Origin: Merdimonas sp963929015
GTDB lineage: Bacteria; Bacillota; Clostridia; Lachnospirales; Lachnospiraceae
Length of the DNA stretch: 64,000 bases
Direction of reading: 5' to 3'
NCBI RefSeq assembly: GCF_963929015.1
Contig: NZ_CAWVHE010000003.1
Span: 124,001-188,000 of the forward strand
The translations under genes were made by a program, and so were the position numbers. Shown one piece after another: positions 50,882 through 60,200 of the stretch (within the stretch, counting starts at the first letter, position 1; every line of letters begins with the position of its first letter). A model generated the notes under the pieces. That model was given only the letters and a program-made list of their open reading frames with translations. It ran no database searches and had not been told where the DNA came from.

Positions 50882-51471
50882 TGGAAACAAAGATGGTAAA
50901 ACTTTACACCCGCCAGAATGACAAAACTCTTTATCAGCTGGAACGGGACGGACGCATCATCAATCAGAGGGTCTATGTGGAACTGCATTTCGGAGATATT
51001 GCTCCATTATTTATGGAGAGCTATGACTGGTTTACCCGGGAAGCGGCAAAGAGACTGCCCAAGCCGGAAGATGTGCAGGCTCCAATCTGGTGTTCCATCA
51101 GTGTGGAAAATTGTTTGAAACCGATCCCCGGTACCGTGGTTTATTGCCTGGAAGTGCCGGAAGATCAGGTGATTTATTTTGATGATGTAAAATGGGATTA
51201 TGTATTGAACCGGATCTACCTGCCAAAGGATGAGGAAGACAAGAAGGCATACCGGCAGCATTTAAAAGAGATCGGGGTAGAAAATGGGTTTGAATTTCTG
51301 TCCGGGAAATATAAGGGAATGTTTCCGGAAGAAGAGGCCCGCATCCGGGAAAGCTGGAAACGGGCCTTTGAGATTGATAACTGGACGATTTTTAATGTGT
51401 GCGGAAACATCTGGGAAATCCGCAGAGAATGGGTGAAAAAAATTGTTCATCCCGGTGAGACGGTGGAATAA
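50881..51471 (+). CDS. DUF3841 domain protein
   Basis: A 196-residue cytosolic protein of the DUF3841 family; function unknown. It begins METKMVKLYTRQNDKTLYQL, has the central YDWFTREAAKRLP and WCSISVENCLKP, and ends in NIWEIRREWVKKIV. The ATG overlaps the rarA stop (TGATG), and a GTG one codon earlier is possible. Coupling to rarA may be only for expression. The stop is 3 bp from the convergent acyltransferase gene, with no terminator between. Confidence 0.75.
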   Translation: METKMVKLYTRQNDKTLYQLERDGRIINQRVYVELHFGDIAPLFMESYDWFTREAAKRLPKPEDVQAPIWCSISVENCLKPIPGTVVYCLEVPEDQVIYFDDVKWDYVLNRIYLPKDEEDKKAYRQHLKEIGVENGFEFLSGKYKGMFPEEEARIRESWKRAFEIDNWTIFNVCGNIWEIRREWVKKIVHPGETVE

Positions 51472-51474
51472 TCC

Positions 51475-52521
51475 CTATCTTGGCCAAAATGTGGCTTTCC
51501 AGGCCGGAAAGGCCGTTCTCTGGCGGAGCACTGCCTCGGGAGCCGGAAGCTTTAAGGAGGCAATCCGGTTCGTAATATTGGTTAATGGCTGCCAGGACAG
51601 GGCAAGGGTCAGAAGGATGCAGAATCCGACAAGCGCCAGGGCCTCCGGCAGGGTGTCCAGATGATCCAGAAGAGGAGTGCCTCTGCGGATACAGGAGTAG
51701 ACCAGTCCGTGGAAAAGGTAGATGGCCATGGTGCGTGTTCCGATATAGGAAAAAGCAGTCTTCTTTTCTGTCATCAGCATCAGGACGGCAAATGTCATGA
51801 ATGCGCCGATGGCATAGCAGATCAGACGGCACAGCATGCCGGTCAGGATGTCCTGCTCCAGATAATGATAGTTATAACGCCCGTAGAAGATCTTTACCGA
51901 CAGATCCCGGTTCCAGGGCTCCAGAACGATCACAGTCACGAAGCAGAGGACGCCTGCGATGCCTGCTAGGGAGGAGATCCTGCCCCGCATCCTGGTGATG
52001 ATGGAACGGTCGCAGTATAATCCTGCCAGGAAGAAAGGATAAAAGACCAGGATCCTTGGGATGCTTAGAAAATTACTTGGCATCTGCACACAACCGATCA
52101 GAAGACCGGCTGCCACAGAAAGCAGGAAATGGTGCGGCAATTTTCGCACATATGGGGTGGCAAGCCGCCACACAAACAGAGCCAGGATGTACCAGAGAGA
52201 AAATTTGGGGAACATCAGGGCAAGGCTGGTGGGACGGTGGAGCACCAGAGTATATAAAAGGTAATAAATGACCTCGTATACCAGGTAAGGAATAAGAAGC
52301 TTGCGGATCAGTGCGGACACTGGAAGCTCTCGTTTGGAAAAATAGCCGGAAATAAAGATAAAAGCCGGCATGTGAAAGGATACGATCAGCCATTTCAGAG
52401 AATACAGAAATTCCGTCTGCTGATAGCTGGCTTCAGTAAAATGTCCCAGAACTACCAGAAGGATCAGAAACGCTTTGCAGTTGTCAAACAGATAGTCTCT
52501 TGGTCTGCTGCCGGATGTCAT
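51475..52521 (-). CDS. Acyltransferase 3 family membrane protein
   Basis: A 348-residue integral membrane protein with about ten hydrophobic segments, of the acyltransferase 3 / OafA-YrhL group that O-acylates surface polysaccharides or other exported compounds. It has the start YLFDNCKAFLILLVVLGHF with the catalytic-type histidine at the end of TM1 and FHMPAFIFISGYF, both family hallmarks. RBS AGGAGG precedes the ATG. It stands alone, so the acceptor is unknown. Confidence 0.85.
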   Translation of the reverse strand: MTSGSRPRDYLFDNCKAFLILLVVLGHFTEASYQQTEFLYSLKWLIVSFHMPAFIFISGYFSKRELPVSALIRKLLIPYLVYEVIYYLLYTLVLHRPTSLALMFPKFSLWYILALFVWRLATPYVRKLPHHFLLSVAAGLLIGCVQMPSNFLSIPRILVFYPFFLAGLYCDRSIITRMRGRISSLAGIAGVLCFVTVIVLEPWNRDLSVKIFYGRYNYHYLEQDILTGMLCRLICYAIGAFMTFAVLMLMTEKKTAFSYIGTRTMAIYLFHGLVYSCIRRGTPLLDHLDTLPEALALVGFCILLTLALSWQPLTNITNRIASLKLPAPEAVLRQRTAFPAWKATFWPR

Positions 52522-52612
52522 AAATCATTCCTCCTAATCTAACAACAGATGATACACGTTTCGCTTTTGAAAGACAAGATTGAAAATGTATAAAAAAAAC
52601 TGATTTCCCGGA

Positions 52613-52641
52613 TGGAAATTGTGACAAATATTATATATAAT
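52613..52641 (+). promoter_or_regulatory. Possible promoter of purO operon
   Basis: TATAAT (52636-52641) with TGGAAA (52613-52618) at 17 bp, 48 bp before the start codon. Confidence 0.45.
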
Positions 52642-52688
52642 GAGAGAGAGATACCAAAGAAAGGAATTTCAAAAAAGGAGAAGCATTC

Positions 52689-53402
52689 ATGGAAATTTTA
52701 AAGATTGAGCAGGAATTAAGAGAAAATTCTTATCCCGGACGCGGCATCATCCTTGGCAAAAGCGCTGACGGCTCCAAGGCAGTAGCGGCGTATTTTATTA
52801 TGGGAAGAAGTGAAAACAGCCGGAACCGTATCTTTGTGGAGGAGGGAGAGGGCATCCGTACCCAGGCATTCGATCCTTCCAAACTGACGGACCCCAGTCT
52901 GATCATCTATGCGCCAGTGCGTGTCCTGGGAAATAAGACCATTGTAACCAACGGAGACCAGACGGACACTATTTACGAAGGCATGGATAAACAGCTGACT
53001 TTTGAACAATCTTTAAGAAGCAGAGAGTTTGAACCAGACGGCCCTAATTATACACCCAGGATCTCCGGCATTATGCACATCGAAAACGGACATTATAATT
53101 ATGCCATGTCCATTTTAAAAAGCAGCGACGGCTCACCGGAGAGCTGCCATCGCTTTACCTTTGCCTATGAGAATCCGAAAGCCGGAGAAGGACATTTCAT
53201 CCATACTTACCAGTGCGACGGAAATCCTCTGCCAAGTTTTGAGGGAGAGCCCAAAAGAATCCAGATCCCGGATGATATGGAAGCTTTTACAGAGCTTCTC
53301 TGGAACAGTCTGAACGAGGATAACAAGGTTTCCCTGTTTGTGCGTTATATTGACATTGCCACAGGAACCTGTGAAACAAAGATTGTAAATAAAAATCAAT
53401 AA
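52689..53402 (+). CDS. purO: PurO-type IMP cyclohydrolase
   Basis: Closes the ring of FAICAR to give IMP, the last step of purine synthesis. The 237-residue product resembles the archaeal-type PurO family and not the PurH N-terminal domain: the start SYPGRGIILGKSADGSKAV in part, YFIMGRSENSRNR, GPNYTPRISGI, and a C-terminal ATGTCETKIVNKN. RBS AAAGGAG precedes the ATG. The separate AICAR transformylase gene follows 22 bp later, so the two PurH activities are split. Confidence 0.87.
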   Translation: MEILKIEQELRENSYPGRGIILGKSADGSKAVAAYFIMGRSENSRNRIFVEEGEGIRTQAFDPSKLTDPSLIIYAPVRVLGNKTIVTNGDQTDTIYEGMDKQLTFEQSLRSREFEPDGPNYTPRISGIMHIENGHYNYAMSILKSSDGSPESCHRFTFAYENPKAGEGHFIHTYQCDGNPLPSFEGEPKRIQIPDDMEAFTELLWNSLNEDNKVSLFVRYIDIATGTCETKIVNKNQ

Positions 53403-53424
53403 TCCAGAAGGGAGAAAATGCAAA

Positions 53425-54603
53425 ATGAAAGAGTTAGAGCTGAAATACGGATGTAATCCCAACCAGAAGCCGTCCAGAATTTATATGGCGGACGGAAGTG
53501 AGCTTCCGATCACGGTATTAAACGGGAAGCCGGGATATATCAATTTTCTGGATGCTTTTAATGGCTGGCAGCTGGTAAAGGAACTGAAAAAAGCGACCGG
53601 ACTTCCGGCAGCCACATCCTTTAAGCATGTGTCTCCGGCAGGAGCGGCGGTAGGATTGCCCTTGTCTGAAACACTGGCGAAGATCTACTGGGTGGATGAT
53701 CTGGGAGAACTTTCCCCGCTGGCATGTGCCTATGCAAGAGCAAGAGGCGCGGACAGAATGTCTTCCTTCGGAGATTTTATTTCTTTGTCCGATGTCTGCG
53801 ACGTGGACACGGCAAGGCTGATCAAACGAGAAGTATCCGATGGTGTGATCGCGCCCGGGTATGAGCCGGAGGCGCTGGAAATTCTAAAGCAGAAGAAAAA
53901 AGGAAATTACAATGTGATCCAGATCGACCCGGACTATGTGCCTGCGCCGCTGGAGCACAAGGATGTATTTGGCGTAACCTTTGAACAGGGAAGAAATGAA
54001 CTGAAGATCGATGATGATTTCTTCTCCAATATTGTAACCGATCAGAAAGAACTGACCGATCAGGCAAAGATTGACCTTGCCATTTCTATGATCACGTTGA
54101 AGTACACACAGTCCAATTCTGTATGCTTTGTAAAGGACGGCCAGGCCATTGGTATTGGCGCCGGACAGCAGTCCAGGATCCACTGCACCAGACTGGCGGG
54201 CAGCAAGGCGGACAACTGGTGGTTAAGACAGTGTCCAAAGGTCATGGAGCTTCCGTTTGTAGATTCCATCCGCCGCGCAGACAGAGACAATGCTATCGAC
54301 CTGTATATCGGGGAAGATTACATGGATGTGCTTTCTGACGACGCATGGCCGGCAATCTTTAAAGAAAAACCGGAAGTCTTTACCAGAGAAGAAAAGAGGG
54401 CGTGGCTGGACAAACTGACGGATGTAGCCCTTGGTTCCGACGCATTCTTCCCCTTTGGCGACAATATTGAAAGAGCCCACAGAAGCGGCGTGAAATATGT
54501 GGCGCAGCCGGGTGGCTCTGTAAGAGATGACAACGTGATCGAGACATGCAATAAATATGGAATGGTGATGGCCTTTACCGGCATCCGCCTGTTCCATCAC
54601 TAA
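53425..54603 (+). CDS. purH: AICAR transformylase, free-standing (PurH C-terminal domain)
   Basis: Transfers a formyl group to AICAR, making FAICAR. The 392-residue product has only the transformylase part of PurH: LKYGCNPNQKPSRIY, the central TSFKHVSPAGAAVG with the catalytic Lys-His pair, IGIGAGQQSRIH, ALGSDAFFPFGDNIERA and QPGGSVRDDNVIE. The IMP cyclohydrolase (MGS-like) domain is absent and is replaced by the PurO-type gene upstream. RBS AAGGGAG precedes the ATG. Confidence 0.93.
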   Translation: MKELELKYGCNPNQKPSRIYMADGSELPITVLNGKPGYINFLDAFNGWQLVKELKKATGLPAATSFKHVSPAGAAVGLPLSETLAKIYWVDDLGELSPLACAYARARGADRMSSFGDFISLSDVCDVDTARLIKREVSDGVIAPGYEPEALEILKQKKKGNYNVIQIDPDYVPAPLEHKDVFGVTFEQGRNELKIDDDFFSNIVTDQKELTDQAKIDLAISMITLKYTQSNSVCFVKDGQAIGIGAGQQSRIHCTRLAGSKADNWWLRQCPKVMELPFVDSIRRADRDNAIDLYIGEDYMDVLSDDAWPAIFKEKPEVFTREEKRAWLDKLTDVALGSDAFFPFGDNIERAHRSGVKYVAQPGGSVRDDNVIETCNKYGMVMAFTGIRLFHH

Positions 54604-54621
54604 AAACAGAGGTGTCATCAT

Positions 54622-56022
54622 ATGAACCATTATGATGTGATTATCATAGGCGCAGGTCCCTCCGGGATTTTCTGCGCCTATGAACTGATGAGGGAGCATC
54701 CGGATTTGAAGGTGCTGATGATCGAGAAAGGCCGTTCGATTGAAAAACGGGTGTGCCCCAAACGGAAAACCAAAATATGCGTAGGCTGCAATCCCTGTTC
54801 TATCACCACCGGCTTTGCCGGTGCCGGCGCTTTTTCTGATGGGAAATTGTCTCTGTCCCCGGATGTGGGCGGTACGCTTCCAGAGATCCTGGGATATGAA
54901 AAAGCGGAAGCACTGATCCACGAAGCAGATCAGATCTATCTGAAATTCGGAGCGGATCAGAAGGTGTATGGCATCAATGATTATCAGGCGATCGAAAAGA
55001 TCCGGACCAAGGCGATCCGGGCCAATCTGAAACTGATCGAGTGTCCGATCCGCCATCTTGGGACAGAAGAAGGATATAAGATCTATGAAAGACTTCAGGA
55101 TCATCTGCAGAGAGGAAATGTAGAGCTTCGGTTTATGACGATGGTAGAGGACCTGATCGTAGAAGAGGGAAAAGCTGTCGGTGTGGTCACAGACAAAGGA
55201 GAGACTTATTATGCGCCGGAGATTGTAGCCGGCGTAGGAAGAGAAGGCTCTGAGTGGTTCGCCCACCTCTGCAGAAAGTATGGGGTCGAGACGAAGAATG
55301 GTACGGTGGATGTAGGGGTTCGTGTGGAAGTCCGTGATGAGATCATGAAGGAATTGAATGAAAAGCTTTATGAAGCGAAGCTGGTCTACTATACCCCTAC
55401 TTTTGACGACAAAGTCCGGGTGTTCTGCACCAATCCTTCCGGCGAAGTGTCTGCCGAGTATTATGATGACCGGCTGGCAGTGGTCAACGGCCATGCGTAC
55501 AAATCACAGGAACTTAAGACACACAATACCAATTTTGCCCTGCTGGTGTCCAAGAATTTTACGGATCCTTTCCGGTCGCCCATCGAGTATGGCAAGCATA
55601 TCGCCCGGCTGGGAAATATGCTAAGCGGCGGCAGGATCCTGCTGCAGCGATACGGGGACTTTCGCAGAGGCAGAAGAACCACGGCGGAAAGACTGGGCCG
55701 CAATAATATCGTTCCCACCCTGAAGGATGCAGTTCCGGGCGACCTTTCCCTGGTATTTCCTCACCGGATCATGGTGGATATTGAAGAAATGATCCGGGCT
55801 CTTGATATGGTGACGCCTGGGATCGCATCAGATGAAACGCTGCTCTATGGGGTAGAGGTAAAGTTCTATTCTAATAAAGTGGTGGTGAACCGGCAGTTTG
55901 AGACAACGCTTCCCGGGCTTAGGGCCATGGGAGACGGCGCATCCGTGACCAGGGGGCTTTTACAGGCGTCCGCCAACGGGATCCATACAGCCAGAAGTAT
56001 CCTGGAAAAGCGCGGGAAATAG
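54622..56022 (+). CDS. FAD-dependent dehydrogenase, COG2509 type
   Basis: A 466-residue flavoprotein of unknown substrate. The Rossmann start DVIIIGAGPSGIFCAYEL binds FAD; a CVGCNPC motif (about residues 51-57) is followed by FAGAGAFSDGKLSLS, and a second nucleotide motif ends LRAMGDGASVTRGLLQA. Such proteins are common near central metabolic genes in clostridia. It starts 18 bp after the AICAR transformylase with a weak GAGGTG ribosome site, so it is likely in the purine operon. Confidence 0.82.
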   Translation: MNHYDVIIIGAGPSGIFCAYELMREHPDLKVLMIEKGRSIEKRVCPKRKTKICVGCNPCSITTGFAGAGAFSDGKLSLSPDVGGTLPEILGYEKAEALIHEADQIYLKFGADQKVYGINDYQAIEKIRTKAIRANLKLIECPIRHLGTEEGYKIYERLQDHLQRGNVELRFMTMVEDLIVEEGKAVGVVTDKGETYYAPEIVAGVGREGSEWFAHLCRKYGVETKNGTVDVGVRVEVRDEIMKELNEKLYEAKLVYYTPTFDDKVRVFCTNPSGEVSAEYYDDRLAVVNGHAYKSQELKTHNTNFALLVSKNFTDPFRSPIEYGKHIARLGNMLSGGRILLQRYGDFRRGRRTTAERLGRNNIVPTLKDAVPGDLSLVFPHRIMVDIEEMIRALDMVTPGIASDETLLYGVEVKFYSNKVVVNRQFETTLPGLRAMGDGASVTRGLLQASANGIHTARSILEKRGK

Positions 56023-56122
56023 GGTTGTATCTCAAGGCAAAAGGGAATATAATAGAAAAGGCCGGGCGCAGATTGTGCAAAAAAACCGGCAAATAAGTCA
56101 AAACCTGGAGGAATGGAGTACT

Positions 56123-57469
56123 ATGGGAAAATATTTTGGAACAGACGGATTCCGCGGCGAGGCAAATGAAGTCCTGACTGTGGAACATGCGTTTAAAGTA
56201 GGAAAATATCTGGGATGGTATTACGGACAGGATCACAAGGCCAGAGTGGTGATCGGCAAAGATACCAGAAGAAGCAGCTATATGTTTGAATATGCGCTGG
56301 CAGCGGGACTTACTGCTTCCGGGGCGGACGCTTATCTTCTCCATGTAACTACCACGCCCAGCGTATCTTATGTGACAAGGACCGAAGACTTTGACTGCGG
56401 GATTATGATCTCTGCCAGTCACAACCCTTATTACGACAACGGGATTAAGATCATCAACGGAAAGGGTCACAAGATGGAGGCGGAGGTAGAGGAAAAGATC
56501 GAGGCCTACATTGACGGCGAGATCGGAGAACTTCCGCTTGCCAAAAAGGAGAACATTGGACGTACCGTGGATTATGCGGCAGGCCGGAACCGTTATATCG
56601 GACATCTGATCTCTCTTGCCACCCGTTCCTTTAAAAATATGCGGGTTGGTCTGGACTGCGCCAACGGCAGTGCGTTTGCCATCGCAAAGAGCGTATACGA
56701 CGCCCTGGGCGCAAAGACCTATGTGATCAATCAGGAACCGGACGGAACCAATATCAATACCAACTGTGGTTCCACGCATATTGAAGTTCTTCAGGAATTT
56801 GTAAAAGAAAAGAATCTGGATATCGCATTTGCGTTTGATGGGGATGCTGATCGCTGTATTGCAGTAGATGAAAACGGAAATGTCGTAGACGGGGATCTGA
56901 TCCTCTATATTTGCGGAAAGTACTTAAAAGAACAGGGACGGCTGAACGGGGACACCATTGTGACCACGATCATGTCAAATCTGGGACTTTACAAAGCCTG
57001 TGATAAAGTGGGCATAAAATACGAAAAAACAGCAGTCGGCGATAAGTATGTCTATGAAAATATGATGAAGAATAATTTCTGTCTGGGCGGCGAGCAGTCG
57101 GGACACATTATCTTCAGTAAATATGCCACAACCGGCGACGGTATCCTGACATCGCTGATGATCATGGAAGTGGTGATGGAGAAAAAGCAGACCCTTTCCA
57201 AACTGGCGGAGGATGTAAAAATCTACCCGCAGCTTCTGAAGAATGTAAGGGTTGCAGATAAGAAGACAGCCCGGGAAAATCCGGAAGTGGTAAAAGCGGT
57301 GGATGAAGTGGCAAAGGCTCTGGGAGACGACGGACGGATCCTGGTACGGGAAAGCGGTACGGAGCCGGTGATCCGTGTTATGGTGGAAGCGGCCACAGAC
57401 GAGATCTGCGAGAAGTATGTAGATCAGGTGATCGATGTGATGAAAGAACAGAATCTGATAGTCGGATAA
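56123..57469 (+). CDS. glmM: Phosphoglucosamine mutase
   Basis: Converts glucosamine-6-phosphate to glucosamine-1-phosphate for UDP-GlcNAc and cell wall synthesis. The 448-residue product starts KYFGTDGFRGEAN, has the phosphoserine loop ISASHNPYYDNGIK, the metal loop DGDADRC, the sugar loop GGEQSGH and the phosphate loop RESGTEPVIRVM. RBS GGAGG precedes the ATG with a slightly long spacing. It is followed by a terminator at 57501. Confidence 0.95.
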   Translation: MGKYFGTDGFRGEANEVLTVEHAFKVGKYLGWYYGQDHKARVVIGKDTRRSSYMFEYALAAGLTASGADAYLLHVTTTPSVSYVTRTEDFDCGIMISASHNPYYDNGIKIINGKGHKMEAEVEEKIEAYIDGEIGELPLAKKENIGRTVDYAAGRNRYIGHLISLATRSFKNMRVGLDCANGSAFAIAKSVYDALGAKTYVINQEPDGTNINTNCGSTHIEVLQEFVKEKNLDIAFAFDGDADRCIAVDENGNVVDGDLILYICGKYLKEQGRLNGDTIVTTIMSNLGLYKACDKVGIKYEKTAVGDKYVYENMMKNNFCLGGEQSGHIIFSKYATTGDGILTSLMIMEVVMEKKQTLSKLAEDVKIYPQLLKNVRVADKKTARENPEVVKAVDEVAKALGDDGRILVRESGTEPVIRVMVEAATDEICEKYVDQVIDVMKEQNLIVG

Positions 57470-57500
57470 GGAAAAGACGTCAGGTCTGAAGCAGGCACAA

Positions 57501-57536
57501 AAAAGGATTCCCTCCTAGATGGAGTGGAATCCTTTT
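57501..57536. terminator. Bidirectional terminator overlapping the YitT-like stop
   Basis: AAAAGGATTCC (57501-57511) and GGAATCCTTTT (57526-57536) are perfect arms with A- and T-ends. The minus-strand stop codon of the next gene (57515-57517) is in the loop. Confidence 0.9.
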
Positions 57537-58357
57537 CCTATAATTTCGCTGGTGTTGGATATCAGTAAGAAAGCGTCCGGTGAGTGTTCTTTGATGTAGT
57601 TTCTTAACCGGATCGCTTCAATCCGGCTAAGGACGGTCAGAACCAGATATTTGTCATCTCCGGAGAAGGCGCCCTGAGCCAGGACTACCGTTGCGCTTCG
57701 GTGAAGATCCTCTTTGATAAATTCACAGATAGGTTTGGGATCCTGACAGACCACGTTAAAGTACTTGGACAGATTCAGGCTTTCAATAAAACTGTCGATC
57801 ATGAAGGAACGAAGGAAAAGTCCAAGGAAGGAATACAGTCCGGTGGTGATCCCAAATACAAAGCATCCGGCGAAGGTGATCAGGAAGTCTGTGGCAAGAA
57901 GCGCTTTTCCGATATCGATGCTGGTATACTTTTTCATGATCATGGCAATGATATCCGTGCCGCCGCTGGATGCGCCGATATTAAACAGGATGGCTGATCC
58001 GACCGCAGGAAGAGCAATGGCAAAGATCAGCTCCAGAAACGGCTGATCAGTCAGAGGCTGCTGCATGGGGCAGATCCGGTCCAGCAGGGACAAGGTGACG
58101 GAAAGAAGAATGCTGCTGTAGGCAGTGCCTGCCGCGAACCCTTTTCCAAGAACGATAAATCCGATCAGGAGAAGGGCCATGTTGGCGATAAAAGAAAAGT
58201 CACTGGCTGAGATGACACCGGTTTTGGCAACCAGAACGGCAAGACCGGTGATCCCGCCAAAGGTAAAGTTATTCGTAAATTTAAAGAAATAAGTTCCCAC
58301 CGCCATGATCAGCGTACTTACAGTCAGCAGAAAAAAGTGTTTGACTTGTGATTTCAT
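57515..58357 (-). CDS. YitT family membrane protein (DUF161/DUF2179)
   Basis: A 280-residue integral membrane protein with five to six hydrophobic segments (N-terminal FFLLTVSTLIMAVGTYFF, NFTFGGITGLAVL, several more to about residue 180) and a C-terminal soluble DUF2179 domain (about 210-280, DDKYLVLTVLSRIEAIRLRNYI in two pieces). The function is unknown; members are thought to be transporters or sensors. It is divergent from eno, with a 154-bp intergenic region. Confidence 0.87.
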   Translation of the reverse strand: MKSQVKHFFLLTVSTLIMAVGTYFFKFTNNFTFGGITGLAVLVAKTGVISASDFSFIANMALLLIGFIVLGKGFAAGTAYSSILLSVTLSLLDRICPMQQPLTDQPFLELIFAIALPAVGSAILFNIGASSGGTDIIAMIMKKYTSIDIGKALLATDFLITFAGCFVFGITTGLYSFLGLFLRSFMIDSFIESLNLSKYFNVVCQDPKPICEFIKEDLHRSATVVLAQGAFSGDDKYLVLTVLSRIEAIRLRNYIKEHSPDAFLLISNTSEIIGKGFHSI

Positions 58358-58511
58358 GATATATTCCCCAACGTATTTTAGAATCTATTTGTAATCCACA
58401 TGAATTGTAACGCCGGGCACCTGAAAAGTCAACGAATAAGCCGGGATTTGAAAAAATTGTATGAGAAGGCCGCCTTAGGCACATAATATCTTCCGTAAGG
58501 AGGATGGAGAC

Positions 58512-59798
58512 ATGTATAAATATCTGCCGATTACGGACGTATACGCGAGAGAAATCCTGGACTCCAGAGGGAACCCGACGGTGGAGGTGGAGCTTCTGGC
58601 GGGAGAACGGTACTGGGGGAGAGCGGCGGTTCCAGCCGGAGCTTCCACCGGCGGGCATGAGGCGGTGGAAGTTCGGGATGGCGGCGAGAGATACGCAGGT
58701 CTTGGAGTGCAACAGGCTGTGGAGCATATCAATGGCAGGATTGCGCCCCAGATCACAGAACTGAACGTGTTTGACCAGGCGCTTCTGGACCGGACGCTTC
58801 TGGAGATCGACGGAACAAATGACAAATCCAATCTGGGAGCGAATGCGCTGCTTGGCGTGTCCATGGCTGCGGCCAGGGCTGCGGCAGACGCGCTTAGGAT
58901 GCCCCTCTACCTCTATCTTGGCGGGACCAACGCAAAGGTGATGCCTGTGCCGATGATGAACATTATGAATGGCGGGCGTCATGCAGATAATACGATCGAC
59001 ATTCAGGAATTTATGATCATGCCAGCCGGCGCCTGCTGTTTTCGGGAAGGACTTCGCATGTGCGCTGAAATCTATCATATGCTGAAAACCGTCCTGAAAG
59101 AGAAAGGACATCATACGGGAGTAGGAGACGAGGGCGGCTTTGCGCCAAACTTAAAAAGTGCAAGAGAAGTCCTGGAATTGATGACAAGAGCTGTGGAACG
59201 ATCGGGATACCGGCCGGGGGAAGATATTGTATTTGCACTGGACGCGGCGGCGTCAGAGCTTTATGACCGCCAGTTCCAGAAATATGTGCTGGAAGGAGAA
59301 GGAAAAATCCTGTCTGCAGAGGAAATGACCGGATATTTTGCGGAGCTTGCAGAAGCATTTCCCATCGCATCCATTGAAGACCCTCTTTATGAAGAAGACT
59401 GGGAGGGCTGGGCGAAGATGACGAAAAAACTTGGCGGCAAAGTGCAGCTGGTAGGAGATGATCTCTTTGTAACAAATCCCTCCCGGATCCGGCAGGGAAT
59501 CCGGGAGGGGGCTGCCAACGCCGCCCTGATCAAAGTCAACCAGATCGGTACTTTGACGGAAACATTTGACGCCATCGAAACAGCAAAGCAGGCCGGTTAC
59601 CGCACGATCCTTTCCCACAGGTCTGCAGAAACGGCAGACACCATCATCGCGGATATCGCAGTGGCATACGGAACCGGGCAGATCAAGGCAGGCGCTCCCT
59701 GCCGGATGGAACGGGTGGAAAAATACAACCGGCTCCTAAGGATCGGGGAGCGACTGGGGGATGCGGCAAGATATCAGAACCCCTTTGTACAGATGTAA
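58512..59798 (+). CDS. eno: Enolase (diverged copy)
   Basis: Converts 2-phosphoglycerate to phosphoenolpyruvate. The 428-residue product keeps the catalytic set: ASTGGHEA loop, MNGGRHADNTIDIQEFM, VGDEGGFAPN, ALDAAASE, SIEDPLYE, LVGDDLF, LIKVNQIGT lysine and QIKAG lysine. It is unusual in ILSHRSAETADT (family SHRSGETEDT) and APCRMERVEKYN (family SRSERIAKYN), and CCFREGLRM replaces the common SFxEALRM. It could be a second enolase paralogue. RBS AAGGAGG precedes the ATG. Confidence 0.9.
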   Translation: MYKYLPITDVYAREILDSRGNPTVEVELLAGERYWGRAAVPAGASTGGHEAVEVRDGGERYAGLGVQQAVEHINGRIAPQITELNVFDQALLDRTLLEIDGTNDKSNLGANALLGVSMAAARAAADALRMPLYLYLGGTNAKVMPVPMMNIMNGGRHADNTIDIQEFMIMPAGACCFREGLRMCAEIYHMLKTVLKEKGHHTGVGDEGGFAPNLKSAREVLELMTRAVERSGYRPGEDIVFALDAAASELYDRQFQKYVLEGEGKILSAEEMTGYFAELAEAFPIASIEDPLYEEDWEGWAKMTKKLGGKVQLVGDDLFVTNPSRIRQGIREGAANAALIKVNQIGTLTETFDAIETAKQAGYRTILSHRSAETADTIIADIAVAYGTGQIKAGAPCRMERVEKYNRLLRIGERLGDAARYQNPFVQM

Positions 59799-59827
59799 AA
59801 AATGAAGCGAAAACCCGTAATTTACGC

Positions 59828-59856
59828 TTGCCTTCCGAATGCTCCTGTGATAAAAT
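59828..59856 (+). promoter_or_regulatory. Promoter of secG operon
   Basis: TTGCCT (59828-59833), a 17-bp spacer and TAAAAT (59851-59856), 32 bp before the secG start. Confidence 0.65.
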
Positions 59857-59887
59857 ATACATGGTTTATCCGCAGGAGGTGTAGAAA

Positions 59888-60130
59888 GTGGAGATCTTAA
59901 AGATAATATTAATGATTATATTTGCAATAGACTGTATCGCATTGACGGCTATCGTCTTAATGCAGGAAGGAAAATCAGCCGGCCTTGGAACCATCGGCGG
60001 CATGGCTGACAGCTACTGGGGGCAGAATAAAGGCCGTTCCATGGAAGGTACGCTGGTGAAATCCACAAAGTTCCTGGCGATCCTGTTTATTGTACTGGCG
60101 GCAGTGTTGAATTTGAAAGTATTTGCTTAA
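59888..60130 (+). CDS. secG: Preprotein translocase subunit SecG
   Basis: Small membrane subunit of the SecYEG protein channel. The 80-residue product has two membrane segments (about 4-25 and 61-78) around the conserved VLMQEGKSAGLG and a GGMADSYWGQNKGRSMEG loop. It starts at GTG with RBS AGGAGGTG. The gene order secG-rnr-smpB is typical of Firmicutes. Confidence 0.94.
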   Translation: MEILKIILMIIFAIDCIALTAIVLMQEGKSAGLGTIGGMADSYWGQNKGRSMEGTLVKSTKFLAILFIVLAAVLNLKVFA

Positions 60131-60155
60131 TATTTGTTGGCAAAAGAAAAAGAGC

Positions 60156-60187
60156 AAGGACACTCCTTAATTTGGGGTGTCCTTTTC
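60156..60187 (+). terminator. Hairpin between secG and rnr
   Basis: AAGGACAC (60156-60163) and GTGTCCTT (60177-60184) form a stem, extended by CC/GG after one G-T pair, followed by TTTTC. The short T-run suggests partial termination, which would set rnr lower than secG. Confidence 0.65.
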
Positions 60188-60200
60188 AAGTCCGGGGAGA

